Below are positions 1-7,816 of a DNA stretch of 64,000 bases, piece by piece. The stretch covers positions 1-64,000 of the forward strand of contig JAHDPO010000031.1 in NCBI GenBank assembly GCA_018434325.1, given 5' to 3'. Positions within the stretch are counted from its first letter, which is position 1, and every line of letters begins with the position of its first letter. The notes beneath the pieces are model-generated. The model saw nothing but the letters and a program-made list of their open reading frames with translations, ran no database searches and was not told where the DNA came from. This DNA comes from Clostridia bacterium (GTDB taxonomy: Bacteria > Bacillota > Peptococcia > DRI-13 > UBA5745). The position numbers were made by a program, and so were the translations under genes.

Positions 1-349
1 GTATTGCATCGAAAAGGATACGTGTTTGTGCCTGAATGCCGTCTTTGGCAGAGATCAGCAAGATAGCGCCATCCAACACATTCAATGAGCGCTCTACCTC
101 TGAATAAAAATCGATATGTCCAGGCGTATCAATCAAATTGACTTTGACATGGCCCCATTGATAAGATGCTATGGATGCCTGAATTGTAATGCCCCTTTGC
201 TTTTCAAGTGCCATAGAATCTGTAATCGTTGAACCCCTGTCAACACGCCCGGACTCAGTAATGGTACCGCTGGCATAGAGAATACTCTCTGTTAATGTTG
301 TTTTTCCAGCATCTACATGAGCCAAGATGCCGATATTCATTATTTTCAT
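1..349 (-). CDS. Tetracycline resistance ribosomal protection protein (TetM/TetB(P) family), 5' part only
   Basis: The reverse strand encodes about 116 N-terminal residues of an EF-G-like translational GTPase before the window edge cuts it. The G1 P-loop AHVDAGKTT, the switch region RGITIQ and the G3 motif DTPGH are all present. [18 protein letters not shown] matches the ribosomal-protection family, which dislodges tetracycline from the 30S subunit. By eye the sequence is not an exact match to TetM, TetO, TetW or TetQ as I remember them, so it may be a divergent class. The start ATG at 349 follows a GAGG ribosome-binding site. An attenuator and a leader peptide lie upstream. Confidence 0.88.
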   Translation of the reverse strand, partial: MKIMNIGILAHVDAGKTTLTESILYASGTITESGRVDRGSTITDSMALEKQRGITIQASIASYQWGHVKVNLIDTPGHIDFYSEVERSLNVLDGAILLISAKDGIQAQTRILFDAI

Positions 350-382
350 AAGTCACACCTCATATGATCGTTAAAAGATAAA

Positions 383-420
383 AGTCCCCTGTGATTGAAA
401 TACTTTCATCACAGGGGACT
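383..420 (-). terminator. Attenuator terminator in the tet leader
   Basis: A nearly perfect stem (AGTCCCCTGTGAT paired with ATCACAGGGGACT) is followed on the minus strand by a T-rich run. It lies between the leader peptide and the tet start codon, as in the tet(M) type of transcriptional attenuation. Stalling or fast transit of the ribosome on the leader would decide whether it forms. Confidence 0.8.
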
Positions 421-590
421 GCTATCATAACAATTATGAGCACGACATTAAAAGCTGTTAGAAAGAGAATTCTACAGCAAGGCGGCATCCATAAAATATG
501 AAAGTATTCTTAAATTAAGGTACAAAAATCAAACCTATTACAGATGTAATAAGGCCAAATCATTCGTACCTACCATCATTCAGTTGATTG

Positions 591-614
591 TTATTTAAGA
601 ATACCTTGCCGCAT
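591..614 (-). CDS. Seven-residue leader peptide MRQGILK of the tet gene
   Basis: A short frame, ATG to TAA, encodes MRQGILK behind a strong AAAGGAG ribosome-binding site. Its coding bases include TATTCTTAAAT, complementary to a segment at 504-518, and CAAGG, complementary to CCTTG near 477-482. This gives an alternative pairing upstream of the terminator. The layout fits a leader-peptide attenuator. I infer the regulatory role from position and pairing. Confidence 0.6.
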   Translation of the reverse strand: MRQGILK

Positions 615-817
615 AGTAGTTAATCTCCTTTTAGTGCTTTTCTCATATTACCCTATGAACACTGGATTTGTCAAGTTCACTTACAGCTACCAAAGTGACT
701 ATAAGCAAAAAGGATATAAAAAAGATGTTAATGTGAAACAAAATAGAATCAGACATGAAAAGTACTCAATAAAATGGACTTATGGATATAAATCACATTT
801 AAAAGGATGGTGATCTT

Positions 818-883
818 ATGTGCTGGTCAATCCAGATTGCACCGCTGCTAATTTATTGCAGCGATATTAGGTCGATTATGTAG
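818..883 (+). CDS. Possible 21-residue leader peptide upstream of a terminator
   Basis: ATG at 818 follows AAGGATGGTGATCTT and opens a 21-codon frame beginning MCWSIQIAPLL and ending at TAG 881-883. It sits in the divergent gap opposite the tet leader. A small hairpin (ATGGCT/AGCCAT, about 921-943) and an intrinsic terminator (991-1036) follow before the next gene. This arrangement resembles an attenuation leader, perhaps antibiotic-responsive, but I do not recognise the peptide. Confidence 0.4.
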   Translation: MCWSIQIAPLLIYCSDIRSIM

Positions 884-990
884 CTGCTTTATATAGCTGC
901 TATCAATTAAAAAAAGGCAATGGCTTTCATCGGAGCCATGTGCCTATCAACACGAACCAGTAGAACAGGTTTGCTACGAATTAACATATA

Positions 991-1036
991 AGAGTATACA
1001 AGCGGACTTTCACGTTCGTAAGTATACTCTTTTTTT
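991..1036 (+). terminator. Intrinsic terminator or attenuator upstream of the sigma-like gene
   Basis: The stem AGAGTATAC/GTATACTCT encloses an extra GCGGAC-type inner region and is followed by six or more T residues. It could end transcription from the short leader frame at 818 and so control the sigma-like gene that starts 85 nt later. Confidence 0.75.
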
Positions 1037-1121
1037 ACTGCACAAAATTATTTCCCGGTGTCGGTCACCGCCTCTTGTCCTTCGTTTTCGCCACTCAACG
1101 AAAATCAAGGAGGACAAGAGA

Positions 1122-1535
1122 ATGTCAGAGAATAAAAAATACACCATTATCGTAAAAAAGCAGCGTGTAGAGGTCAGCGAGGCCGTCTACCGTGCCTACC
1201 ATAAAGAGCGTGAGGCAGAGCGCTATCAGAACAAACTGATCCGCCAGAATGAGCTGTCATTGGAACGGTTCCATGAGGACGGTGTCAATATCGATTATCT
1301 CATTGTTTGTGTTCAAGCAGATATTGTGGACAAGCTCATTCATCAGGAGCAGCTGGAGTCGCTGTGGTCAGCGCTACAGTACCTGCCGGAGGATGAGCGC
1401 CGCCTCATTGATGAACTGTTTTTCAACGAGAAAAGCGAGCGTAAGCTGGCTTCAGAGCTTGGTGTTCCTCGCATGACACTCAGCGATAAAAAGCATCGGA
1501 TACTCGGAAAGCTGAAGAAATTTATGGACAAGTAA
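1122..1535 (+). CDS. Sigma-70 region 4-like regulator of the mobile element
   Basis: This 137-residue protein has a basic N-terminus (KKYTIIVKKQRVEVS, EAVYRAYHKEREAERY) and a C-terminal helix-turn-helix: LPEDERRLIDELFFNEKSER followed by KLASELGVPRMTLSDKKHRIL, typical of sigma-70 region 4. Such short sigma-like proteins are common in Bacillota integrative elements and probably control element genes. AAGGAGG lies about 12 nt before the ATG. A terminator follows directly, so it is likely transcribed alone. Whether it recruits RNA polymerase or merely binds DNA cannot be told from the sequence. Confidence 0.75.
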   Translation: MSENKKYTIIVKKQRVEVSEAVYRAYHKEREAERYQNKLIRQNELSLERFHEDGVNIDYLIVCVQADIVDKLIHQEQLESLWSALQYLPEDERRLIDELFFNEKSERKLASELGVPRMTLSDKKHRILGKLKKFMDK

Positions 1536-1550
1536 AATTTATTCCGTCCA

Positions 1551-1593
1551 CCCCCCTTACTTTTTCCTTTATAGAAGTGAGGGGGATTTTTTT
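1551..1593 (+). terminator. Intrinsic terminator after the sigma-like gene
   Basis: CCCCCTTACTTTTTC and its complement GAAGTGAGGGGG form a stem followed by seven T residues, 16 nt after the stop codon. Confidence 0.85.
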
Positions 1594-1599
1594 ATCTCT

Positions 1600-2110
1600 C
1601 CCATGCTCTTTGAAAAACACCGGCCTCGCCGGTCATATCCAGCAGCTTAAATACGTTAGCTGTTCATCCCGAAAGGGAAAAGCGGCTCCGGAGGACACGC
1701 CAAGACCATCTGCGGATAGGTCAGAGCTATCCGTCAACACGATAGCATCAAAGGTGTCGAGCGAGAACTGTCCGTCCGAAAAGCAATCTGTGGTAGATTG
1801 CCCCGCCATGACCTGAACAGCCTATCATGATACTTCTGCACAGCCTCAGCCTCACGCAAAGGGTGCAGCCGCCGGAGAACCCGGCGGGGGTGAAATTCCC
1901 ATGACAGCCACCAACCAAGGCTGGTTTAAGCTGACTGCCCATGCAGGACAAGCCCGTTCTGCGCTCCGGGAAGTCGTGTCGAATAGGAGCAAGCGAAAAC
2001 GAAGAACAAGACGGCTTTATGCCGGAAAATATGAGGGCAGCCGCCCTGCCGGTACAACCGATTACACTCGGCGGCTGTCCTTATCCTTCTGGTATAAAAC
2101 AAATTCACGC
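1600..2110 (+). ncRNA. Candidate long structured noncoding RNA or cis-element upstream of the toxin gene
   Basis: No convincing gene lies in these roughly 510 nt, yet compact stems follow one another. Examples are CCGGC/GCCGG near 1620, TCCCGAAAGGGA near 1668, GGATAG/CTATCC near 1714-1733, GCAATCT/AGATTGC at about 1784-1801, CCGCCGG/CCGGCGG near 1870-1890, GGG-TGAAA-TTCCC near 1888, and CAGCCGCC/GGCGGCTG near 2038-2078. The density of stems and the higher GC than typical intergenic DNA suggest a folded RNA or a recombination/transfer site. I could not match it to a known RNA family. The strand is assumed from the downstream gene. Confidence 0.4.
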
Positions 2111-2126
2111 AAAGGAGGAATGTGAA

Positions 2127-2528
2127 ATGCGTATTTACAAAGGCGATATTTTCTATGCAGACCTAACTCCAGTCGTTGGATGCGAACAGGGTGGGGTAAG
2201 GCCTATTTTGGTAGTTCAAAACAACACCGGAAACCGCTACAGCCCCACTGTCATCGTAGCCGCTATCACCAGCCGCACCGGGAAGCAGCATCTCCCTACC
2301 CACATCAGGTTGGGCGAACCGCAAAACGGTCTGCGGCAAAATTCATTGGTGCTTTTGGAGCAGGTGCGAACCATTGACCGTTCCCGCCTGCGTGACTACA
2401 TAGGCACACTGACCGACCGGCAGCTCAGGGAGGTGGATGAAGCCTTGGCTGTCAGCTTCGGGCTGGGGCTTGCTGAAGAACCGGTGCAGAAAACAGAGGT
2501 AGCGCCGGTATTAACCGCCAGTATGTAA
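2127..2528 (+). CDS. MazF/PemK-family mRNA interferase toxin
   Basis: This 133-residue protein starts MRIYKGDIFYADLTPVVG and continues GGVRPILVVQNN and VIVAAITSR, the signature pattern of the MazF/PemK/Kid fold. Family members cleave mRNA at short sequences and are neutralised by a small antitoxin. The start at 2127 is chosen because AAAGGAGG lies just before it and the family N-terminus begins there. The C-terminus has an extra tail after LGL. No antitoxin gene is visible upstream, which is unusual. The upstream region is the structured gene-free stretch. Confidence 0.85.
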   Translation: MRIYKGDIFYADLTPVVGCEQGGVRPILVVQNNTGNRYSPTVIVAAITSRTGKQHLPTHIRLGEPQNGLRQNSLVLLEQVRTIDRSRLRDYIGTLTDRQLREVDEALAVSFGLGLAEEPVQKTEVAPVLTASM

Positions 2529-2541
2529 AGGAGGATTTTAG

Positions 2542-2916
2542 ATGGAACAGAAAAACGCTTGGATTTATTGCCGCATTGATGCGCCGGAGGATACACATGG
2601 CGCTTTGAAAGGCCAGTATGAGCAGTTGGAGCGCTATGCTTCACAAATGGGATTTGCCGTTGTCGGCTCCTCGCAGGATTTAGGCAGCGGCCTTGCGATG
2701 GATCGCCCCGGCCTGCTGGCTGTTCGGGAGGCTGTAAAGGATAAGGATACTCAGGTTTTGCTGGTGACATCCATCAGCCGGATCGGACGGGATGCCGCAG
2801 GGGTTATGGAATTCATCGGAGATCTGAGCAGTTGTGGTGTTCGTATCTTTTCTCCGATGGAGGGAGAAATCAGGCCGCAGCCTTTCAGCTTTTTGTCACA
2901 GTTCAATTTGAATTAG
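2542..2916 (+). CDS. Stand-alone serine-recombinase catalytic-like domain with Asp in place of the catalytic Ser
   Basis: This 124-residue protein resembles only the N-terminal resolvase domain. WIYCRIDAPEDT (residues 7-18) aligns with the usual YCRVSTEEQ, so the nucleophilic serine is Asp13. The later SRIGRDAAG motif (about 75-83) of the active-site arginine loop is kept. It lacks the DNA-binding recombinase domain and zinc ribbon. It should therefore be catalytically dead and may act as an accessory or regulatory partner of the full-length recombinases. It lies 13 nt after the mazF stop with its own AAGGAGG site. Confidence 0.7.
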   Translation: MEQKNAWIYCRIDAPEDTHGALKGQYEQLERYASQMGFAVVGSSQDLGSGLAMDRPGLLAVREAVKDKDTQVLLVTSISRIGRDAAGVMEFIGDLSSCGVRIFSPMEGEIRPQPFSFLSQFNLN

Positions 2917-2927
2917 GAGGGATCGCC

Positions 2928-3083
2928 ATGAAGAGTACAGCCCCTGTCAATGAAGTCCGCTATCTGATGGCGCATAACTTCCTGTCCTATCTTTTGGAGC
3001 ATGGGAAAATCACCTTAAAGGAATTCCATATCGCCGACCAATATGCAGTGGAAAAATACCGACCCAAGCTGCGGATTATTTAG
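2928..3083 (+). CDS. Small SHOCT-like protein of recombinase modules
   Basis: This 51-residue protein contains FLSYLLEHGKITLKEFHIA, which has the shape of short SHOCT-type oligomerisation motifs (a turn of hydrophobics followed by G-x-I-T-x-x-E). Proteins of this size and pattern often lie between serine-recombinase genes in Bacillota elements. ATG 2928 is preceded by TAGGAGGGATCGCC, a strong site, 11 nt after the previous stop. Its function is unknown. Confidence 0.6.
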   Translation: MKSTAPVNEVRYLMAHNFLSYLLEHGKITLKEFHIADQYAVEKYRPKLRII

Positions 3084-3174
3084 TGAATTTTGTGATAGCT
3101 TTCGGTGCATCTCTGTGGTAGTGTATGTGCTAATACCCACAGGGTATTGAACTCACACGAAAGGAGAATTCACA

Positions 3175-3339
3175 ATGAAAAAGCAAGAAACCATGAGGAT
3201 TGCTGTTTACTGCCGTGTGGCAACAGAGGCACAGCTGACAGACCAAAGCTCAGAGAAAGAGCAGATCAAGCGGCTGCAGCAATTCCTGAAAGAACAGGAG
3301 GTGCAGCCATGCCGCAGGTACAGGTTATTGAACCGGTAA
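3175..3339 (+). CDS. 54-residue serine-recombinase N-terminal fragment, catalytic Ser replaced by Ala
   Basis: ATG 3175 follows AAAGGAGAATTCACA and opens MKKQETMRIAVYCRVATEAQ. The resolvase motif YCRVS is YCRVA here, so Ala16 replaces the nucleophile. The frame stops after 54 residues, and its last 31 nt overlap the start of the next recombinase in a different frame. It could be a decayed gene 5' end, or a translated leader that couples translation to the recombinase behind it. The good ribosome-binding site argues that it is still translated. Confidence 0.5.
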   Translation: MKKQETMRIAVYCRVATEAQLTDQSSEKEQIKRLQQFLKEQEVQPCRRYRLLNR

Positions 3340-4883
3340 ACGCCATTTTTCAGTATGCCCCGCCCAAGCTGCGTGTCTGCGCCTATGCCAGAGTCAGCAG
3401 CGACTCCGCCGATCAGCTGAACTCCTTTTCGGTACAGATGGATCACTACCAGAACCTCATCGCCAAAAATGAGGAATGGGAGCTGGCGGATGTTTACGCC
3501 GATGAGGGCATCACCGGAACCCGGTCGGATAAGCGGGAGGAATTCCAGCGGATGCTGTCCGACTGCAGAAAGGGCAAAATCGACCTCATCCTCGTCAAAT
3601 CGGTCTCCCGGTTTGCACGAAATATCCACGACTGCCTCGCCGCTGTCCGGGAACTGAAAGCCCTCGGCATTGAGGTGGAATTTGAGGAAGATGGCCTGAA
3701 AACCGCCGATATGCACGATGAGATGATCATCGGCGCATTCAGCGCCATCGCACAGGAGGAATCCACCTCAATCTCCAACAATATGCGCTGGAGCTACGCC
3801 CGGAGAATGCAAAACGGCAGCTTCACCTGTTGCTGCGCCCCTTACGGCTACGACCTTATCGATGGCATCCTGATCCCCAACCCCAAGGAAGCCCCTGTGG
3901 TGCGCCGGATTTTCGCAGGCTATCTCTCCGGCAAAAGCATGGAGCAGATTGCAGATCAGCTAAATGCCGATGGCATCCCCTGCAAAAACGGAGAAGTAAA
4001 ATGGCTCTACACCGCCATCAGCTATATTCTTAAAAGTGAGCGCTACATCGGCGATGCCCTGCTGCAAAAATCCTACACCACCGACACGATGCCCTTCAGG
4101 ACGGTACGCAACAAGGGTGAGAAAGACCGCTATTACATTACCGGCTCCCATGAAGCAATGATCAGCCGCACTGTGTTTGAGCAGGCGCAGCAGCTCATGA
4201 AAGCCCGAAACGCCCTCTGTCCCCACAAAGGATACGGCAGGCAGTATGTGTTTTCTCAGAAAATCCGCTGCGGCAAATGCGGTACGAACTTCTCCCGCAG
4301 GGTGACCAATGGCAAGGTCTACTGGATGTGCCGCAGACATTTCCGCAGCAAGGAGCTGTGCGAAGTCAGGCAAATCCGTGAAGATGCCATCATACAGGCA
4401 TTTAACCGGATGTATAACAAGCTAAAACAGAACAGCGGCTACATTCTTACCCCGGCGCTTAGTCAGCTGACTGACCTCAAATCCAAAATCACCATGAGCG
4501 ATGGCAAGATCGGCTCCATCAACAAAGAAATAGCGGAACTCACCAAGCAGAGTCTGGTACTCAATCGTCTTCGGACGAAAGGTTACATGGACTCTGTTAT
4601 TTTTATGCAGAAAACCAATGAGATCAACCAACAGCTCGACTTGCTCAAGCGCAACCGCCGCAGGCTGATGGAAAGCGATGCGGATGACCAGATAATCTGC
4701 GACTGCCGCTTGTTGATCGGCATCATGGAACAGGGTGCGCCTTTCCTCGCTGACTTTGACGAAATGCTGTTTTACAGCATGGTGCATCACATCGTGGTCA
4801 CCGAGCAGGACAAGCTGCGGTTCCATTTGCTTGGCGGTTTTACATTAACCGAACCGCTTCCGGGGGAGGTGTTCGGACGATGA
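3309..4883 (+). CDS. Large serine recombinase (site-specific integrase/excisionase family), complete
   Basis: This 524-residue protein has the N-terminal resolvase domain with RVCAYARVSSDS (nucleophile Ser30) and the SRFARN arginine motif. A recombinase domain follows (GYLSGKSMEQIADQLNADGI, then SERYIGDALLQKS), then a zinc ribbon CGKCG...WMC...C from about residue 320, and a coiled-coil C-terminus. Large serine recombinases join attP and attB through a covalent seryl-DNA intermediate. ATG 3309 is chosen because AGGAGGTGCAGCC precedes it; an upstream in-frame extension has no family similarity. The stop overlaps the next gene's start by 4 nt. Confidence 0.9.
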   Translation: MPQVQVIEPVNAIFQYAPPKLRVCAYARVSSDSADQLNSFSVQMDHYQNLIAKNEEWELADVYADEGITGTRSDKREEFQRMLSDCRKGKIDLILVKSVSRFARNIHDCLAAVRELKALGIEVEFEEDGLKTADMHDEMIIGAFSAIAQEESTSISNNMRWSYARRMQNGSFTCCCAPYGYDLIDGILIPNPKEAPVVRRIFAGYLSGKSMEQIADQLNADGIPCKNGEVKWLYTAISYILKSERYIGDALLQKSYTTDTMPFRTVRNKGEKDRYYITGSHEAMISRTVFEQAQQLMKARNALCPHKGYGRQYVFSQKIRCGKCGTNFSRRVTNGKVYWMCRRHFRSKELCEVRQIREDAIIQAFNRMYNKLKQNSGYILTPALSQLTDLKSKITMSDGKIGSINKEIAELTKQSLVLNRLRTKGYMDSVIFMQKTNEINQQLDLLKRNRRRLMESDADDQIICDCRLLIGIMEQGAPFLADFDEMLFYSMVHHIVVTEQDKLRFHLLGGFTLTEPLPGEVFGR

Positions 4884-5743
4884 AAAAGAACCGCTATCTC
4901 CCCTTTGGCTACCACATCCAAAACGGTGTGCTGTGCATCCATAATGCCGAGGCCGCTGTGGTGCGCCAGACCTTTTTGGATTATCAAAGCGGACAGTCCT
5001 ACCGGTTGATTGCTGAAAAATTGACTGCCAAGAAAAACCCTTATTTAGAGAACCGTACCGACTGGAACAAACACATGGTCAAGCGGATGCTGGAAAACCC
5101 CCGATACTGCGGCGGCGATCATTTTCCAACGATTATCCCCTCCGACACGTTCGGGGCTGTAGCCGCCCTCATCGGGCAGAAAGGCCAAGGGGAACGTATC
5201 CCCGATGAACTGGATATCATCCGCAGAAAAGCGATTTGTGCGGCTTGTGGAGGCAAATACAAAAGGGATGGCAGAAGCAAGAAGTATGAAGCGTGGTGCT
5301 GCTCCGCCGAGGGGCGCATAACACCAAAGCGCATCTCCGACCAAATCCTGCTGGACAGCGTAACGGCGGCTTTGAATATCATCATCGCCGATCCGAGTCT
5401 GCTGGAGCCTTCCCCAACGCCACAGCATCCCCATTCTCTGGATGCCACCCGGACAGAGAATCAGATCAACCGGGAATTGGAAAAAAGCGAGGTGGACAGC
5501 GACTACATCAAGCTGCTGATTTTCAGCTGCGCCGCCGCAAAATACGATACTTGCCCTGACCGGGAGCCGGAATACTTAACCCGCCATTTGAGGTCGGTAT
5601 TTGAGCAGGAACAGCCGCTGGAGGCTTTTTCTCCCCGGCTTTTTGAGGCCACCATCAAACAGGTTCTCATCGAACCCGATGGCGGCCTAACCCTTCGCAT
5701 GAACAATCAAATACTCGTCCACTACGGGGCAGGAAAGGAGTAA
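4880..5743 (+). CDS. Serine-recombinase-like protein lacking the catalytic domain
   Basis: This 287-residue protein begins directly inside what would be the recombinase DNA-binding domain (LPFGYHIQNGVLCIHNAEAAVV), then has ENPRYCGGD, a zinc-binding CAACG...CC stretch and a C-terminal helical region. The resolvase domain with Ser and Arg active-site residues is entirely absent. It is tightly coupled (ATGA overlap) to the complete recombinase before it and followed 5 nt later by another. The conserved coupling suggests a functional DNA-binding partner or directionality factor rather than random decay, but this is inference. Confidence 0.75.
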   Translation: MKKNRYLPFGYHIQNGVLCIHNAEAAVVRQTFLDYQSGQSYRLIAEKLTAKKNPYLENRTDWNKHMVKRMLENPRYCGGDHFPTIIPSDTFGAVAALIGQKGQGERIPDELDIIRRKAICAACGGKYKRDGRSKKYEAWCCSAEGRITPKRISDQILLDSVTAALNIIIADPSLLEPSPTPQHPHSLDATRTENQINRELEKSEVDSDYIKLLIFSCAAAKYDTCPDREPEYLTRHLRSVFEQEQPLEAFSPRLFEATIKQVLIEPDGGLTLRMNNQILVHYGAGKE

Positions 5744-5748
5744 CCGAT

Positions 5749-7398
5749 ATGCAGACACAAACCATCGCCCCTATGCAGAAGCGGGTGGATCTGATTCCTG
5801 CCAATGTGCTGGTGGGCAAAGCCAGCACCAGAAAGAAAAAGCTGCGTGTGGCGGCCTACTGCCGGGTCAGCACCGAGCAGGAAGAACAACAGTCCAGCTA
5901 CGCTGCGCAGATTGCTTATTACACCGACAAAATATCCCAAAACAAGGATTGGGAGCTGGCCGGGATATTTGCTGACGAGGGCATCACCGGCACCAGCACC
6001 AAAAAGCGTGACGAGTTTCTCAAGCTCATGGCGCTCTGTGAAAAGGGCAAGATTGACATGGTGCTGACCAAATCGGTCTCCCGATTTTCGAGGAACACGC
6101 TGGATGCCATCACCTACATCCGCAAGCTCAAAGCCAAGGGCATCCCGATCATCTTTGAAAAAGAGGGCATCAACACCATGCAGATGGCCAGCGAAATGGC
6201 GCTGTGCTTTCTCAGCGGCTTTGCACAGGCCGAGAGCGAGTCCATCAGCCGCAATGTGACATGGGGCAAGCGCCAGAGCTTCAAGAACGGCAATGTGCCG
6301 TTTCAGTATAAACGCCTGCTGGGTTACGAAAAAGGTGAGGATGGCCAGCCCAAGGTTGTGCCGGAGGAAGCGGAAATGGTCAAGCGAATATTTCGCAGCT
6401 ATTATGCCGGAGCCAGCATCAGCAAAATCAAAAAGTCGCTGGAAGCGGACGGTATCCCATCTCCCACCGGCAAAGAGAAGTGGTCGCCGGGTGTTCTCCA
6501 GTATATGCTCCGAAATGAGCGCTACATCGGCGATGCCCTGCTGCAGAAAACCTATGTGGTGGATTGCATTACCAAGGAAACCCGAAAAAACAACGGTGAA
6601 ATCCCGCAGTATTATGTAACTGGAAACCATGAGCCGATTATTTCAAGGGATTTATTCAATCTGGTGCAGGAAGAAATCGCCCGGAGAGCCGGAAAACGCA
6701 AGGTAGCGCAAAAGGCTGTGAAAACAGAGAGAGGAAAATACAGCAGCAAGTATGCGCTGACCGAGCTTCTCAGCTGCGGTGACTGCGGAACTCAGTACCG
6801 CAGGGTCACGTGGGCGAGGGGCGGCAAGAAAAAGGTGGTCTGGCGGTGCATCAACCGCTTGGAATACGGCACGAAATACTGCAAGGAGTCCCCCACCCTT
6901 GAGGAAAGCAGACTTCACACTGCCATCGTGGCCGCCCTGAATTGTTTGGATAATGATAAACTGGATGTCATGGAAACCCTCCGAGCCGGTCTGCAGCTTG
7001 CCTTGGGTACGCAGGAGGGTGACAGCTTCAATGAGGGTGCCATCCAAAACCGCATTGCGGAACTGCAGAGCGTGATGATGGATTTGGTGGAACTCAGCTC
7101 CAAGTCCAGTGCCAGTGCAGATTATTTCGATGCCAAGTTTGAAGAAATCTCCACCGAGATCAAGTCGCTGCAGGAGCAGCTGGGCAAACACAAGCAGCAA
7201 ACACTGATCACGCAAAATACCAAGGCCAGAATAGGCGAACTGCTGGCCATCATGGAGCAGCTCGACCTGAGCGTTAAAGAGTATCGTGACGATGTGGTCA
7301 GGGCGATCATCGCCAAGGTGGTGGTTTTATCCGCCGACCGCATCCGGGTCACCTTTGATGGCGGTGTAGAAATGGAGATGGAACTGCCGGGTGAATGA
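5749..7398 (+). CDS. Large serine recombinase, second complete copy
   Basis: This 549-residue protein carries KLRVAAYCRVSTEQEEQQ with nucleophile Ser41, KSVSRFSRN, a recombinase domain with NERYIGDALLQKTY, a zinc ribbon (CGDCGTQYRR...WRC...C, about 344-380) and a long coiled coil (about 440-500). It differs clearly in sequence from the copy at 3309, so this is not a recent duplication. It is the last gene of the tandem block and is followed by an intrinsic terminator. Three tandem recombinase genes suggest a heteromeric machine in which each contributes to site recognition. Confidence 0.9.
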   Translation: MQTQTIAPMQKRVDLIPANVLVGKASTRKKKLRVAAYCRVSTEQEEQQSSYAAQIAYYTDKISQNKDWELAGIFADEGITGTSTKKRDEFLKLMALCEKGKIDMVLTKSVSRFSRNTLDAITYIRKLKAKGIPIIFEKEGINTMQMASEMALCFLSGFAQAESESISRNVTWGKRQSFKNGNVPFQYKRLLGYEKGEDGQPKVVPEEAEMVKRIFRSYYAGASISKIKKSLEADGIPSPTGKEKWSPGVLQYMLRNERYIGDALLQKTYVVDCITKETRKNNGEIPQYYVTGNHEPIISRDLFNLVQEEIARRAGKRKVAQKAVKTERGKYSSKYALTELLSCGDCGTQYRRVTWARGGKKKVVWRCINRLEYGTKYCKESPTLEESRLHTAIVAALNCLDNDKLDVMETLRAGLQLALGTQEGDSFNEGAIQNRIAELQSVMMDLVELSSKSSASADYFDAKFEEISTEIKSLQEQLGKHKQQTLITQNTKARIGELLAIMEQLDLSVKEYRDDVVRAIIAKVVVLSADRIRVTFDGGVEMEMELPGE

Positions 7399-7411
7399 AA
7401 ATGGCATTAGA

Positions 7412-7437
7412 AGCCGCCACAAAGCTGGCGGTTTTTC
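7412..7437 (+). terminator. Intrinsic terminator closing the recombinase block
   Basis: GCCGCCA and TGGCGG pair around a short loop and are followed by TTTTT, 14 nt after the last recombinase stop. Confidence 0.85.
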
Positions 7438-7581
7438 TACTTTGGTCGGAACTTTCGCTGTTTTTCAATTGGTTTCACCATAATACTGTGAATATTTCCA
7501 TATTTTACACTAAACAGATTGCTTTATTCGCTACTGCGATATATAATATATACAATCTTTATTTTGAAAAGGATAGTTTTA

Positions 7582-7761
7582 ATGGACTATATCACAGTGA
7601 AAGATGCCGTTGAAAAATGGGGAATCACACCACGCCGGATACAGGTGCTTTGTGCGCAGGGCAAAATACCGGGCGCTGTTCGGTTTGGGGTTGCTTGGGC
7701 GATACCTAAGGATGCAGTGAAGCCTAAGGACGGTCGATGTAATAAAAAAAAGCCAGAGTAG
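7582..7761 (+). CDS. Small helix-turn-helix protein (excisionase/MerR-like)
   Basis: This 59-residue protein, MDYITVKDAVEKWGITPRR followed by IQVLCAQGKIPGA, has the winged-helix pattern of small excisionase-like or helix-turn-helix 17 proteins. ATG 7582 is preferred over longer upstream frames because AAAAGGATAGTTTTA precedes it and the domain starts there. It stands between the recombinase terminator and the defence operon, so it might direct excision or control the genes after it. Its composition is closer to the recombinase side than to the AT-rich genes that follow. Confidence 0.65.
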   Translation: MDYITVKDAVEKWGITPRRIQVLCAQGKIPGAVRFGVAWAIPKDAVKPKDGRCNKKKPE

Positions 7762-7816
7762 ATTAATGTTATATAAAATTAATCATGTATAATATTTTTG
7801 TGGAGGGAGTGACATC

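Larger units (their letters stand above)
1..7440. mobile_element. Part of an integrative element with tetracycline resistance and a serine-recombinase array
   Basis: This stretch groups a tetracycline ribosomal-protection gene, a sigma-like regulator, a MazF-type toxin and several serine-recombinase genes. Gene sets like this mark integrative elements of gut and anaerobic Bacillota. The left end lies outside the window. The right end is probably near the terminator after the last recombinase, because large serine recombinases usually sit at an element end and base composition changes soon after. No attachment-site core could be identified, and no relaxase or conjugation gene is visible in this part. 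Confidence 0.7.

Noticed and set aside
1880-1910. GGGTGAAATTCCC resembling part of the FMN riboswitch
   Set aside because: The other conserved FMN aptamer segments (AGGATAT, the GACCGGCGGT continuation, AGCCCGCGA) are missing and the downstream genes have no link to riboflavin.
5722-6630. A 302-codon minus-strand frame
   Set aside because: It lies opposite a clearly conserved serine recombinase, has no family resemblance and no ribosome-binding site; it is a shadow of the plus-strand codon bias.
7395-7613. A 72-codon frame overlapping the last recombinase stop
   Set aside because: It starts on the overlap, runs through the terminator and has AT-driven composition; the HTH gene at 7582 in another frame is better supported.
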